A stretch of DNA of 57,934 nucleotides, from NCBI GenBank assembly GCA_031264145.1, contig JAISEK010000105.1, forward strand, positions 1 through 57,934, given 5' to 3'. This document shows, one piece after another, positions 8,753-17,244 of this stretch (its first letter is position 1; each line of letters opens with the position of its first letter). The translations under genes and the position numbers were made by a program. The notes below the pieces were generated by a model. That model searched no databases, had not been told where the DNA came from, and was given only the letters and a program-made list of their open reading frames with translations. This DNA is from Deltaproteobacteria bacterium (GTDB lineage: Bacteria; Desulfobacterota; Desulfarculia; Adiutricales; Adiutricaceae).

Positions 8753-9481
8753 CTTCGGATCTCCTTAACTGGATTTGGGCCTAAGGCCACAACCATACGA
8801 TTATCCGCCCCAAAGCGAGCGTCCTTATAAATCTGGAAGGCCAATCCCTCCAGCTCCATCAAGCTTCTTCGGCCATGCCGCTAAACGGAAAGCCCAAACG
8901 TCCCCTGCCGCCTGGCTGCCGCCGACAGGGGCGGGATGCCGGCCGGCCCCGGCACCCTAAAACCAGCCCAGGGGGAAAAGTCCCCGCCTGGCCACGTGCC
9001 CCACCGGCAAAATCCAGGTGGCAATTAGAGCACATTCCAGGCCAATGCACAAGAAAAAATCGAAGCCCCGTGGCCGCTCTGCCAGCCCGCCGGCCAAGGC
9101 AGGACGCGGCCACGGCGGGGCGGCCTCCCCTGGCCGGATGATCCGCCGGCGGGGCCGGGACAGCCACCTTCGCGACCTGGTGGATGGCCGCCTCTACCTG
9201 GGAGCCGCGACCAGTCCCCAGGGAGACACGATTCCGGTCCTTGGGCCGCAGCCCAGGGCCAGGCGCTCACCCAGCCGCTATTTTGGGCCACAGGAGGCCG
9301 GAATCCCGGCCGGGGGGCGGACAGTCCGGCGGTCGCCGCCCGAATCGGCCCAGGCCCTGGCCTTTTGGCCGTCCCATGAAAATTGGCCCGATTGTTGCTT
9401 AGGCACAGGGTAAGGGACCGGCCATTGCCCCAGGGGCCAGGGCCGGTCCCCCGATACCAACCCCAGCCCCGGAGCACAGCC
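8753..9481. other. long GC-rich spacer without a supported gene
   Basis: No ORF here has a recognisable product or a convincing start. The only structure seen is a perfect 10-bp inverted repeat GGGACCGGCC/GGCCGGTCCC (9414-9450, 17-base loop) shortly before the exported protein gene; without a T-run it is more likely a leader structure than a terminator. The promoters of the divergent nfu and 9482 genes should lie here. Confidence 0.4.
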
Positions 9482-10453
9482 ATGAGAAGCCATAACCCCG
9501 AGCCAGCCGGAGACAAGTCCACCAGCCCCCTGGGCCTGACCCTGCTCCCACTACTCGCCGCCGCCATCCTGGCCAGCCTCCTCCAGGCCGCAACGGCCAG
9601 GGGCTCCGAGCCCCTGGATCTGGCCGAGCTGGGCCGCCGGGGCCTGGGCGAGAGGAGCCGCGAGATAATCGTGGCCCAGGCCTTGTCGCACAGGGCCCGG
9701 CCTCCCCTGGAGATAGGCTTCGTCCTGGAGATGGCCTCCTACGGCGGGGACGATCTGGCCCAGGCCTACCTGGAGATGGACGCCGCTACCTCCCAGGAGG
9801 CCGCCTCCCCCCTGCCCCCTGAATCGATGAGGAACCTCATGGCCGCCGGCCTGGCCCCGGCCGATCTCAGAAGCTTCGCCGACTCGTCCAACCCTGCCCT
9901 GAACGGGCAGGATGAGGAGCAGGCCCCCGCTCCGGCCGTCCCTGTGGTCACCTCGCTCCGGGAGGGCCCCAACGCCGAGAGGCCCCTGGAACGCCCGTCC
10001 GCCCCTGAGGCCCCCGGTTCCGTGGCCCCCAGGGCCGCCGACCGTCCGACCGTCGTGGCCGCTGCGAGGCCCCTCGACCTGAGGAGCGTACCCCAGACCC
10101 TGGCCCCCGGCCAAAAGGCCGATCCGGCCAGGCCCCTGCCCGAGGCCCCCGGCCCCTTCTGGACCAGGGCCCCAAGGGGCGATGGGCAGGCCTTCATGGG
10201 CGTGACCGAGCAGGTCAAGGCCGACGGCCACCGCTTCGAGGTCAACACCAACGCCAGGGGCGGCCGGCTGGGGCAGGAAGTCCTGGGACGGCCCTCCGGC
10301 CACAAGGTCAACCGCAGCTACAGCGTCCGACCAGAGCCTGCCGGGGAGGCCACCGCCAACGACTTTGGCCTGACGGGCCAGGATTCCGGCCAGGACCAGG
10401 ATGGGGGCACTTACCCAGTAGAAGAGCCCTACGGCTACTATTCCGGGTATTGA
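9482..10453 (+). CDS. exported proline/alanine-rich protein of unknown function
   Basis: 323 residues. After a positively charged start follows a hydrophobic stretch LGLTLLPLLAAAILASLLQA (about residues 17-36) ending near ATARGSEP, a good signal peptide, so the product is probably periplasmic or outer-membrane associated. Residues 40-130 are predicted mostly helical (repeated LAELGRRGLG, QAYLEMDAAT); from about 140 to 240 the sequence is low-complexity Pro/Ala/Glu; the tail is Gly/Asp/Tyr-rich (EEPYGYYSGY). ATG at 9482 is preferred to an upstream in-frame start at 9383 because the signal peptide then sits at the N-terminus. No family recognised. Confidence 0.6.
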   Translation: MRSHNPEPAGDKSTSPLGLTLLPLLAAAILASLLQAATARGSEPLDLAELGRRGLGERSREIIVAQALSHRARPPLEIGFVLEMASYGGDDLAQAYLEMDAATSQEAASPLPPESMRNLMAAGLAPADLRSFADSSNPALNGQDEEQAPAPAVPVVTSLREGPNAERPLERPSAPEAPGSVAPRAADRPTVVAAARPLDLRSVPQTLAPGQKADPARPLPEAPGPFWTRAPRGDGQAFMGVTEQVKADGHRFEVNTNARGGRLGQEVLGRPSGHKVNRSYSVRPEPAGEATANDFGLTGQDSGQDQDGGTYPVEEPYGYYSGY

Positions 10454-10856
10454 CGATCGCCCGCCAGGCCGCAAAGACGCACGTTGTTCTGGATCTGGCT
10501 ACCGGCGGCAGGACAAGAAGGCGGACCCTGGCCTCGCCTTTCGTCAGCCGATGGGGCCCTGGACCGGAAGCCCTGGGCGGGCCCTAGCCTGGGGCCGGTG
10601 CCCCTTGGCCAGTCCCGCCGGCCCCAGGCCCCGCCGGCAATGACGCCCCCTGGTCCGGAGGAATCCCAGGCGCAGCCGCCCTGGCTGAGGGTCTCAGGCC
10701 TGGGGGGGACGCCTCCAGGGCCCGGTCAGGACAGGGTCCCAGACCAGCGGGCCGGCGTCCCCCGTGACAAAGGGGCTGAGGAATCTCGCCAGGAATGTGC
10801 CGAGCGCCGAAAAATCTGGCCTGCCCTCGACGCGCCTGAGCTTGCCGTAGGCGAAC
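10454..10856. other. spacer without supported gene
   Basis: GC-rich stretch between the exported protein gene and the remnant that starts at 10857. A plus-strand ORF (10484-10900) is open but has the composition of antisense/noncoding GC-rich DNA and no recognisable features. Confidence 0.35.
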
Positions 10857-11219
10857 CTAATGTCCGGCAGCCTGGCCGTGAATATCGCAATACTCCATAG
10901 CCCAATCCTTTGCCTTCATGAACTGGCCCATGTCCCCAGGCTTTATCACCAGACCGTCAAAACTTTCCCCATGACCGAAATAATATCCGGCCAGCCCCTC
11001 AACCAGGGCCTGCTCGACGGCATTGTCGAAGTCCTCCAGCACGTCGTTGAAGGCCTGACTCGTGGAAGCGCAGCGAACGCCGTCCTCCTGGATATAATCG
11101 ATGTTCTCAAATGAATCGATGACCCGGTAGTTGGAGTTCTCGTTGTCCCCCTGGCGTTTGGAGTAAACGTCAACCTCCGTTTCATGCACATAGCCCCCAT
11201 AAAGAGCTGCATGGCCTGC
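10857..11219 (-). pseudogene. truncated protein, weakly AbiEi-antitoxin-like
   Basis: About 120 codons open on the minus strand with protein-like composition unlike the surroundings: LAGHAALYGG, a VDVYSKRQGD segment, then EDGVRCASTSQAFNDVLEDF and ALVEGLAGYYFGHGESF. The order (H-A-A-L near the start, a GVR.....Q...D.L..FD block, then a helical tail) resembles the C-terminal half of AbiEi-type antitoxins, for example that at 24284 (GVRVTDAERTVLDGINDFD). Two stop codons lie directly upstream, and the N-terminal winged-helix part is absent, so this is a remnant. Base composition is lower in GC than the neighbours, suggesting acquired DNA. The family link is tentative. Confidence 0.35.
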
Positions 11220-11634
11220 CAACCGCCCTCATCAAGACCAGGGCCACGGCACATCTGATATATGGTTGGCCGCAAAGCCCAAATTTAGGCGGGAATGGCC
11301 ACGGGCTTGATCTGTGGCCCATGGCTTGCCGGACAAAACAACGTTACCCTGGCTGGCGTAAAAATTCAAAACATCATAGATTGCAATTTTCACCAGACTG
11401 GCACCCACACGCCATCGCCGGCAAGCCAAACGGGCCTGCCGGCCAGCGAAAGGCTCGTGGGCGCCCTGGGGCCAGAACCGCCTGGCGCCGCCGGAAGATC
11501 TTGACCTTGGCCAGGCGATGGCTTAAGGTAAGGCATCATGACATGCCGCCCATGGTCGCCCCCCTGGCGAGGCCGCCACGGCGGCGCCATCTCTTTCGCC
11601 CGACAACGAGACATTGCCCTGGAGACGACCGATT

Positions 11635-13881
11635 ATGTCCCTGCGCCCCACCTCCGAGGAGCCCGGCCTTCGCCGCGCCCTGCCCCTGATACTCATCTGC
11701 CTCGCTTCCTGGCTGAGCCTGGCCGCCCCGCCCCTGGCCGCCCAGGACGGCGATCCCGTTGCCAAGCCAATGCCGCCGGTGCCCGTCCCGCCCCTGACGC
11801 CCCCCCAGGCCTATGAGGTCGAGAGCGTCGAGCTCTCGGTGGACATAGCCGACCAGAGGGCCAGGGTCCTCCTGCGCCAGACCGTCCGCAATACCGGGAA
11901 AGGCCTCATGGAGCTGGACTTCCTGGTGCCGCTGCCCCTGAACGGCTCGGTCAGCGGCCTGGTCCTGGTGGCGGACGGCAAGGAGCTGGCCGGCCAGATT
12001 TATCCAAGGGAGGAGGCCCTCGGGATCTACCAGGAAATAGTCTCCCGGCTCAAGGATCCGGCCCTCCTGGAGTTCGCCGGCCACGGCCTCTTCCGGGCCA
12101 GGGCCTTCCCGGTGGCCAAGGGGGCCAGGGCCACCCTGGACCTGTCCATGGACTATCTCCTGCCCAAGGACGGCGGCCGGGTGGATCTTGACTTTCCCCT
12201 GGCCAACTCCCTGACCCAGGGCCGGACCATCGGGCGGCAGGAAATCACGGTCAGGGTCAGGGGCGAGTCCGTGGGCGGCCTCTTCTCGCCCCAGGACGGG
12301 GTAAGCGTCGAGAGGGGACGGGATCTGGCCACGGCCGGGCTCCGGCTGGACAAGGTGCCCCCCCTGCCGTCGTTCCAGCTCCACTACCAGGAGGACCCAG
12401 GGCCCATGGGCGGCCTGGTCCTGAGCCACAAGCCGGAGAAGGACGAGGACGGCTTCTTCCTGTTCCTGGCCGAGCCCAGGAGCCTCGGCCAGGACGAGGC
12501 CCCAGTGCCCAAGACCGTCATCTTCGTCCTTGACCGCTCCGGATCCATGTCCGGGACCAAGTTCAGGCAGGCCCAGGCCGCCCTGTCCTTCGTCCTGGAG
12601 CGCCTTGGCCCCGATGACGGCTTCGACCTCATCGACTTCTCCTCCGATGTCTCCCTGTGGCGGAAGGAGACAGAGGCCATGACCCCCGAAAACCGCTCCG
12701 AGGCCCTGGAATACGTGAGATCCCTGAGGAGCGGGGGCGGCACCAACATCGAGGGTGCCCTGGAGGCGGCCCTGGGCCTGGCGCTTGGCGACCGGCCGGC
12801 CTATCTGATTTTCCTGACCGACGGGGTGCCCACCTACGGGGAAACGGACGAGTTCCGGCTGGCCGAGAACGCCGGGAAGGGCGACCTGGGCCGGGGGGTA
12901 AGGATATTCTCGTTCGGCGTGGGCAACGACGTGAACGCCCGCCTCCTGGAGCGGCTCTCCCGCCAGTCCAACGGCCAGGCCTCCTTCGTGGCCCCAGAGG
13001 AGGACATCGAGGACAAGGTCGGCTCCTTTTTCGCCAAGCTCACCAACCCGGCCCTGGTCAAGCCGAGCCTCGCGTCCAGCCTTCGGTCCAACCGGCTCAT
13101 CCCCGAGAGGCTCCCGGATCTCTTCGAGGGCTCCCAGCTGACCGTGGTCGGCCGCTACCCAGAGGGCGGCCAGGCCACGCTGACCCTCTCCGGCCAGAAG
13201 GGCCAGGAGCGGCAGGTATTCTCCTACCAGGCCAACCTGGCCCAGGGCCCGACCCAGAACGGCCAGCAGATAGCCCAGCTGTGGGCCCAGAGGCGCATCG
13301 GCCAGATTATAGAGGAGATAGATCTCGCGGCCCAGGCCGTGCCCAACCAGGAGCTGGTCGACGAGCTGGTGGGGCTCTCCAAGGCGTACGGCATCATGAC
13401 CCCGTACACCAGCTTCCTGGCCGTCGAGGACCAGCCCCTGGCCGACGCGGCTGAGCTGGGCAGGATTGCCCAGCGGAACCTCGGCGAGCTGGAGCAGCTG
13501 ACCGGCGAGGACGCCAACTGGCAGAGGGCCACGAAATCGGAACTCGCGGCCGCCGCCACACCAGCCCAGGCCCCGATGGCGATGGAGGCCAAGATCTCCG
13601 GCCTGAGGGCCATGGGCAGGCTGGAGAAGAACCTGGGCGACTCCGCCCTGATCCCGCCGACCATAATCGACGGACGGGCCTTTTTCATGAAGGGGGGCCG
13701 CCTGATCGAGGGAAGCCTCACCGAGGAAGATCTCAGGAAGCTCAAGGCCGTCAAGAGGTTCAGCCCCGAGTACTTCGAGCTGGCCCGACAGCTGGAGCCA
13801 GGGCAGATGGGCTTCCTTACCCAGGCCAGTCCCCTGGCCTTCAGCCTTAAGGGCCAGGGCTTCCTGATCGAGGCCGAGTAG
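11635..13881 (+). CDS. exported VIT and vWA domain protein
   Basis: 748 residues. A Sec signal peptide (ALPLILICLASWLSLAAPPL, about residues 15-34, cleavage near LAAQ) is followed by a VIT domain (roughly 50-190, with REEALGIYQEIVSRLKDPAL) and a von Willebrand A domain (about 290-470) whose MIDAS motif DRSGSMSG and later TNIEGAL and FLTDGVP provide the metal-binding residues. This is the inter-alpha-trypsin-inhibitor-like architecture found in exported bacterial proteins, probably for adhesion or protein-protein contact; substrate unknown. ATG at 11635 has GGAG upstream; a TTG at 11614 is an alternative. No C-terminal sorting or membrane anchor was seen. Confidence 0.85.
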   Translation: MSLRPTSEEPGLRRALPLILICLASWLSLAAPPLAAQDGDPVAKPMPPVPVPPLTPPQAYEVESVELSVDIADQRARVLLRQTVRNTGKGLMELDFLVPLPLNGSVSGLVLVADGKELAGQIYPREEALGIYQEIVSRLKDPALLEFAGHGLFRARAFPVAKGARATLDLSMDYLLPKDGGRVDLDFPLANSLTQGRTIGRQEITVRVRGESVGGLFSPQDGVSVERGRDLATAGLRLDKVPPLPSFQLHYQEDPGPMGGLVLSHKPEKDEDGFFLFLAEPRSLGQDEAPVPKTVIFVLDRSGSMSGTKFRQAQAALSFVLERLGPDDGFDLIDFSSDVSLWRKETEAMTPENRSEALEYVRSLRSGGGTNIEGALEAALGLALGDRPAYLIFLTDGVPTYGETDEFRLAENAGKGDLGRGVRIFSFGVGNDVNARLLERLSRQSNGQASFVAPEEDIEDKVGSFFAKLTNPALVKPSLASSLRSNRLIPERLPDLFEGSQLTVVGRYPEGGQATLTLSGQKGQERQVFSYQANLAQGPTQNGQQIAQLWAQRRIGQIIEEIDLAAQAVPNQELVDELVGLSKAYGIMTPYTSFLAVEDQPLADAAELGRIAQRNLGELEQLTGEDANWQRATKSELAAAATPAQAPMAMEAKISGLRAMGRLEKNLGDSALIPPTIIDGRAFFMKGGRLIEGSLTEEDLRKLKAVKRFSPEYFELARQLEPGQMGFLTQASPLAFSLKGQGFLIEAE

Positions 13882-13912
13882 CCGTCGGAAGCCGAAAGGA
13901 GCTGGCCGGGAA

Positions 13913-14356
13913 TTGTTTCTCGTCTTCTGCCTCTGGGCCATGGCGGCCCTCCAGTCCCCGGCCGGCCAATATGCCCGGCCCGGCCCGGCCATTACCTGGC
14001 AGGGCCGGGCTCTTCTGGCCGCCAGGCCCAATCCCCAGAACAGGGGCAACTGTTTCCAGTGGAAGCGGTGCCGGGGGGAGACCATCGGCAACATGTGGAT
14101 CGGGGACCCCGGTTTCTGCGGCCCCCTGGGCGGCAAGAGCTGGAAGGCCCCCGATGGCCGCTGCCTGGATCTTCTGGAGGCCCCCTGGTCAGTCGACCCC
14201 GGGACCCTGCCCCCGCCACCAGGGCCCCTGGGGGCCTGGCCGGCTCCAGGGGCCGTCTTTCCCGTCTCCCTCTCTCCTGGTCTTCCCCCGGACCTGGTTC
14301 CCGCCCCAAGCCATCCAGCAAACCCATGCGCTCAAGAACTTTTTTTCATAAAATAA
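13913..14356 (+). CDS. small exported Cys-containing hypothetical protein
   Basis: 147 codons starting at TTG 13913, with AAAGGAG 11 bases upstream and only 31 bases after the vWA gene. The N-terminus (LFLVFCLWAMAALQSPAG) looks like a signal peptide. The middle has a compact block with evenly placed Cys, Trp and Gly: NCFQWKRCRGETIGNMWIG, DPGFCGPLGGKSW and DGRCLDL. The last 60 residues are Pro/Gly-rich and could be out-of-gene reading. No family recognised; the operon position makes it a candidate partner of the vWA protein. Confidence 0.4.
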   Translation: MFLVFCLWAMAALQSPAGQYARPGPAITWQGRALLAARPNPQNRGNCFQWKRCRGETIGNMWIGDPGFCGPLGGKSWKAPDGRCLDLLEAPWSVDPGTLPPPPGPLGAWPAPGAVFPVSLSPGLPPDLVPAPSHPANPCAQELFFIK

Positions 14357-14518
14357 CTCCAATTATTGTCCTATTAATATAATATCACCAAAACACTGGC
14401 CTAAAACAGGGCAAAAATTATTTTCCATGGCTATGGACTTTTCGCGCCACATGTTATAGTATCTTTAAAATCTTACCGCCACAAGATCTTGATCGTTAAT
14501 TTTATAAAGGTCCCTCAG

Positions 14519-17236
14519 GTGCCAGTACCCAACCAAATCGCCGAATCCAGCCCGACAGTCCCCCAGGCCTTCCTGCCCGCGCGGCCACCCGAGGAAGGAG
14601 AACTCAAGCCCATCACCCTCAGCCCCCAGGCCTTCCTGATCTTTCCCGGCCATCAGGGCGACTGGCGGGAAAGGCTCTTCGAGCTTTCGGCCGTCCGCGA
14701 GCAGGTCATCGAGCCCAGCCACCGCTTCTGGCGGACCCTGGCCGACGAGCTTCTTTCCAACATCTGCCGCCTCCCGGAGGGGGCCAGCCTGCAGACGTCG
14801 CTCGTCCCGCCACCTCCGGACAGGCTCGCCGCCCTGGTGGACGGGGCGCCGCCCATGCCGGGGGCCGAGTACCTGTCCTCCTTCTCCCTGGTGGTCATCT
14901 GGGGCCACCTGGCCCAGTGGCTGGCCGGGGCGTCAAGGCCCTCGCTGGCCGAGTTTATGGCCAAGAGGGCCCCAAAGTGGCGGCGGGTGGGCCGGGTGAC
15001 CTTCCATCTGGCCGAGAACAAGCTCGACCCGCTGAGGCCCTTCGCCTTCATGGCCACCTTCGTCAACTCCCTGACAAGCGAGGGCCGCGACCGGCACCAG
15101 GCCCTGGGCCAGGCCCTGAAGGAGTACGCCGGGGAGGGGAACCATCCGGGCCTGCTGAACCTCCTGCTTCCCGTCAAGAACGCCTCCGAGAGGCTCCCCT
15201 GGGTGGCCGCCCTGGCCGACAGCAAGGAAATCTACAGGCCCCTGGCATGGACCATCGACATGGCCCACCAGTTCCTCAAGGACATCCCGGTCCTGGAGGA
15301 CAGCGGGCTGACGGTGAGGATTCCAGACTGGTGGCGCAAGCGGCCCCAGGCCAGGCTCAATGTCCAGATCGGCACCGACGAGACGAAGTTTGACCGGACC
15401 AGCCTGATGGACTGGGACGTGTCAATGGCCGTGGGCGACCATATCCTCACACCGGAAGAGATTGAGGAGCTGCTGGCCACGAACGAGAGTCTGGTGTTCT
15501 TCAAGGGCCAGTGGCTCGAGGTCGACTCCGCCCGGCTCAAGGAAGCCCTGGACCACTGGAACACGGCCAAGGCCCAAAGCGGGGGCGAGGGCCTGCCCTT
15601 CATCCAGGCCATGCGCCTTCTGGCCGGCCTCCCGGCCAGCGACAACGCCAAGGACGACCTGCCGGATCCCAGCCCCTGGGTAGTCACGACGCCAGGCCCG
15701 GCCCTGGAGCGCCTGCTGGGCAGCCTCAGGAATCCCATGGAGTCCGAGCCCCCCGAGACGCTCAACGCCGTCCTGCGGCCCTACCAGAAGGAGGGCCTTG
15801 CCTGGCTGTCCCTCCTCTCCGGCCTGGGCCTGGGGGCCTGCCTGGCCGACGACATGGGCCTAGGCAAGACCATCCAGGTCCTGGCCCTCCTTCTGCTCAT
15901 AAAGAAAAAGGACCCCTGGGTCGCCCCGTCCCTGCTGGTGGTCCCGGCCAGCCTCATGGCCAACTGGCGGTCAGAGGCGGCCAGGTTCGCGCCCTCGCTC
16001 CGTCTGGCCACCTGGCACCCCTCTGAGTCCTCCAAGGCCACGCTGCTCAAGTGGGAGGCCGACCCAGAGGCCGTGGCCAAGAAGTTCGATCTGGTCATCA
16101 CCAGCTACGCCCTGGTCGGCCGGAACGTGGAGGCCTTCCTCAAGTTTGGCTGGAACATGGTCATCGTGGACGAGGCCCAGGCCATAAAGAACCCCAGCAC
16201 CGCCCAGAGCCGGGCCGTCAAGCGGCTCCACAGCCAGGTCCGTCTGGCCCTGACCGGGACCCCAATAGAGAACCGCCTGGTCGATCTCTGGTCCCTCTTC
16301 GACTTCCTTAACCCGGGCCTGATGGGCTCACTTACCAGCTTCCAGCGGGTCGTCTCCAGGCTGGAGTCCAGCGAGGACCAGTACGCTCCCATCAGGCGCC
16401 TGGTCGCCCCGTATCTCCTGAGGCGCCTGAAGAGCGACAGCAAAATCATCAACGATCTCCCTGACAAGGTGGAGACGACCCTCCACTGCTTTTTGACGCC
16501 CGGCCAGGCCAAGCTCTACGGCTCGCTGGTCAAGAACCTGGAAAATGGCTTCAGCGAGCTGAAGAACGAAGGCTCAGCCGACAGCGCCAGCATCATGCGC
16601 AACGGCCTGGTCCTCAAGTGCCTGACACAGCTCAAGCAGCTCATAAACCACCCGGCCCAGCTTTTGGGCGACAACGACTGGGACCCCAAGCGCAGCGGCA
16701 AGTTCATGAGGCTTTCCGAGATCTGCAGGGAAATGGCCGAACGCCAGGAGAGGGTCCTGGTCTTTACCCAGTACAAGGAGATCATCCCGGCCCTCGCCGA
16801 TCACCTGGCCACCATCTTCGAGGCCCCGGGCCTGATCCTCCACGGCTCGACCAAGGTCTCAGAGCGCGAGAGGCTGGTGGCCCAGTTCCAGGCCGACGAC
16901 GGCCCCCCCTTCTTCGTCCTCTCCCTGAGGGCCGCCGGCGTGGGCCTGAACCTCACCGCCGCCGGGCAGGTCATCCACTTCGACCGCTGGTGGAACCCGG
17001 CGGTCGAGGACCAGGCCACCGACCGGGCCTACCGCATCGGCCAAAAAAAGAACGTGATGGTCCACAAATGCGTGACCAGGGGGACCCTTGAGGAACGGAT
17101 AGACAATCTTTTGAAGGACAAAAGGGAGCTGGCCGCCGACATCCTCTCGACCAACCAGGAATTCAGCCTGGTCAAGATGGACAACCAGGCCATCCTGAAG
17201 CTTATCAGCCTTGACATCGAAAAGGCCGTCCTATAG
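14519..17236 (+). CDS. SNF2-family DEAD/DEAH-box helicase
   Basis: About 905 residues. A long N-terminal region (to about 420) is followed by the Swi2/Snf2 ATPase: DDMGLGKTIQVLALLLL (Walker A, about 440), VIVDEAQAIKNP (motif II, DEAQ), ALTGTPIENRLVDLWSLFDF (motif III), SLRAAGVGLNLTAAGQVIHF and DRWWNPAVEDQATDRAYRIG (motifs V-VI). Such bacterial proteins translocate on double-stranded DNA; role unknown. GTG at 14519 is chosen because AAAGG lies 8 bases upstream; a TTG at 14489 extends the frame by 10 codons. The next gene, a SWIM zinc-finger protein, begins 8 bases after the stop: a recurrent pairing in bacteria that suggests a shared complex. Confidence 0.92.
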   Translation: MPVPNQIAESSPTVPQAFLPARPPEEGELKPITLSPQAFLIFPGHQGDWRERLFELSAVREQVIEPSHRFWRTLADELLSNICRLPEGASLQTSLVPPPPDRLAALVDGAPPMPGAEYLSSFSLVVIWGHLAQWLAGASRPSLAEFMAKRAPKWRRVGRVTFHLAENKLDPLRPFAFMATFVNSLTSEGRDRHQALGQALKEYAGEGNHPGLLNLLLPVKNASERLPWVAALADSKEIYRPLAWTIDMAHQFLKDIPVLEDSGLTVRIPDWWRKRPQARLNVQIGTDETKFDRTSLMDWDVSMAVGDHILTPEEIEELLATNESLVFFKGQWLEVDSARLKEALDHWNTAKAQSGGEGLPFIQAMRLLAGLPASDNAKDDLPDPSPWVVTTPGPALERLLGSLRNPMESEPPETLNAVLRPYQKEGLAWLSLLSGLGLGACLADDMGLGKTIQVLALLLLIKKKDPWVAPSLLVVPASLMANWRSEAARFAPSLRLATWHPSESSKATLLKWEADPEAVAKKFDLVITSYALVGRNVEAFLKFGWNMVIVDEAQAIKNPSTAQSRAVKRLHSQVRLALTGTPIENRLVDLWSLFDFLNPGLMGSLTSFQRVVSRLESSEDQYAPIRRLVAPYLLRRLKSDSKIINDLPDKVETTLHCFLTPGQAKLYGSLVKNLENGFSELKNEGSADSASIMRNGLVLKCLTQLKQLINHPAQLLGDNDWDPKRSGKFMRLSEICREMAERQERVLVFTQYKEIIPALADHLATIFEAPGLILHGSTKVSERERLVAQFQADDGPPFFVLSLRAAGVGLNLTAAGQVIHFDRWWNPAVEDQATDRAYRIGQKKNVMVHKCVTRGTLEERIDNLLKDKRELAADILSTNQEFSLVKMDNQAILKLISLDIEKAVL

Positions 17237-17244
17237 GAGCTCAC

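Noticed and set aside
9018-9413. Plus-strand ORF with a basic N-terminus (MHKKKSKPRGR)
   Set aside because: No ribosome-binding site, no family, and the frame is Pro/Arg/Gly-rich throughout; not enough to call a gene.
10484-10900. Plus-strand ORF of 138 codons
   Set aside because: Composition of noncoding GC-rich DNA, no start signal, overlaps the more protein-like minus-strand remnant.
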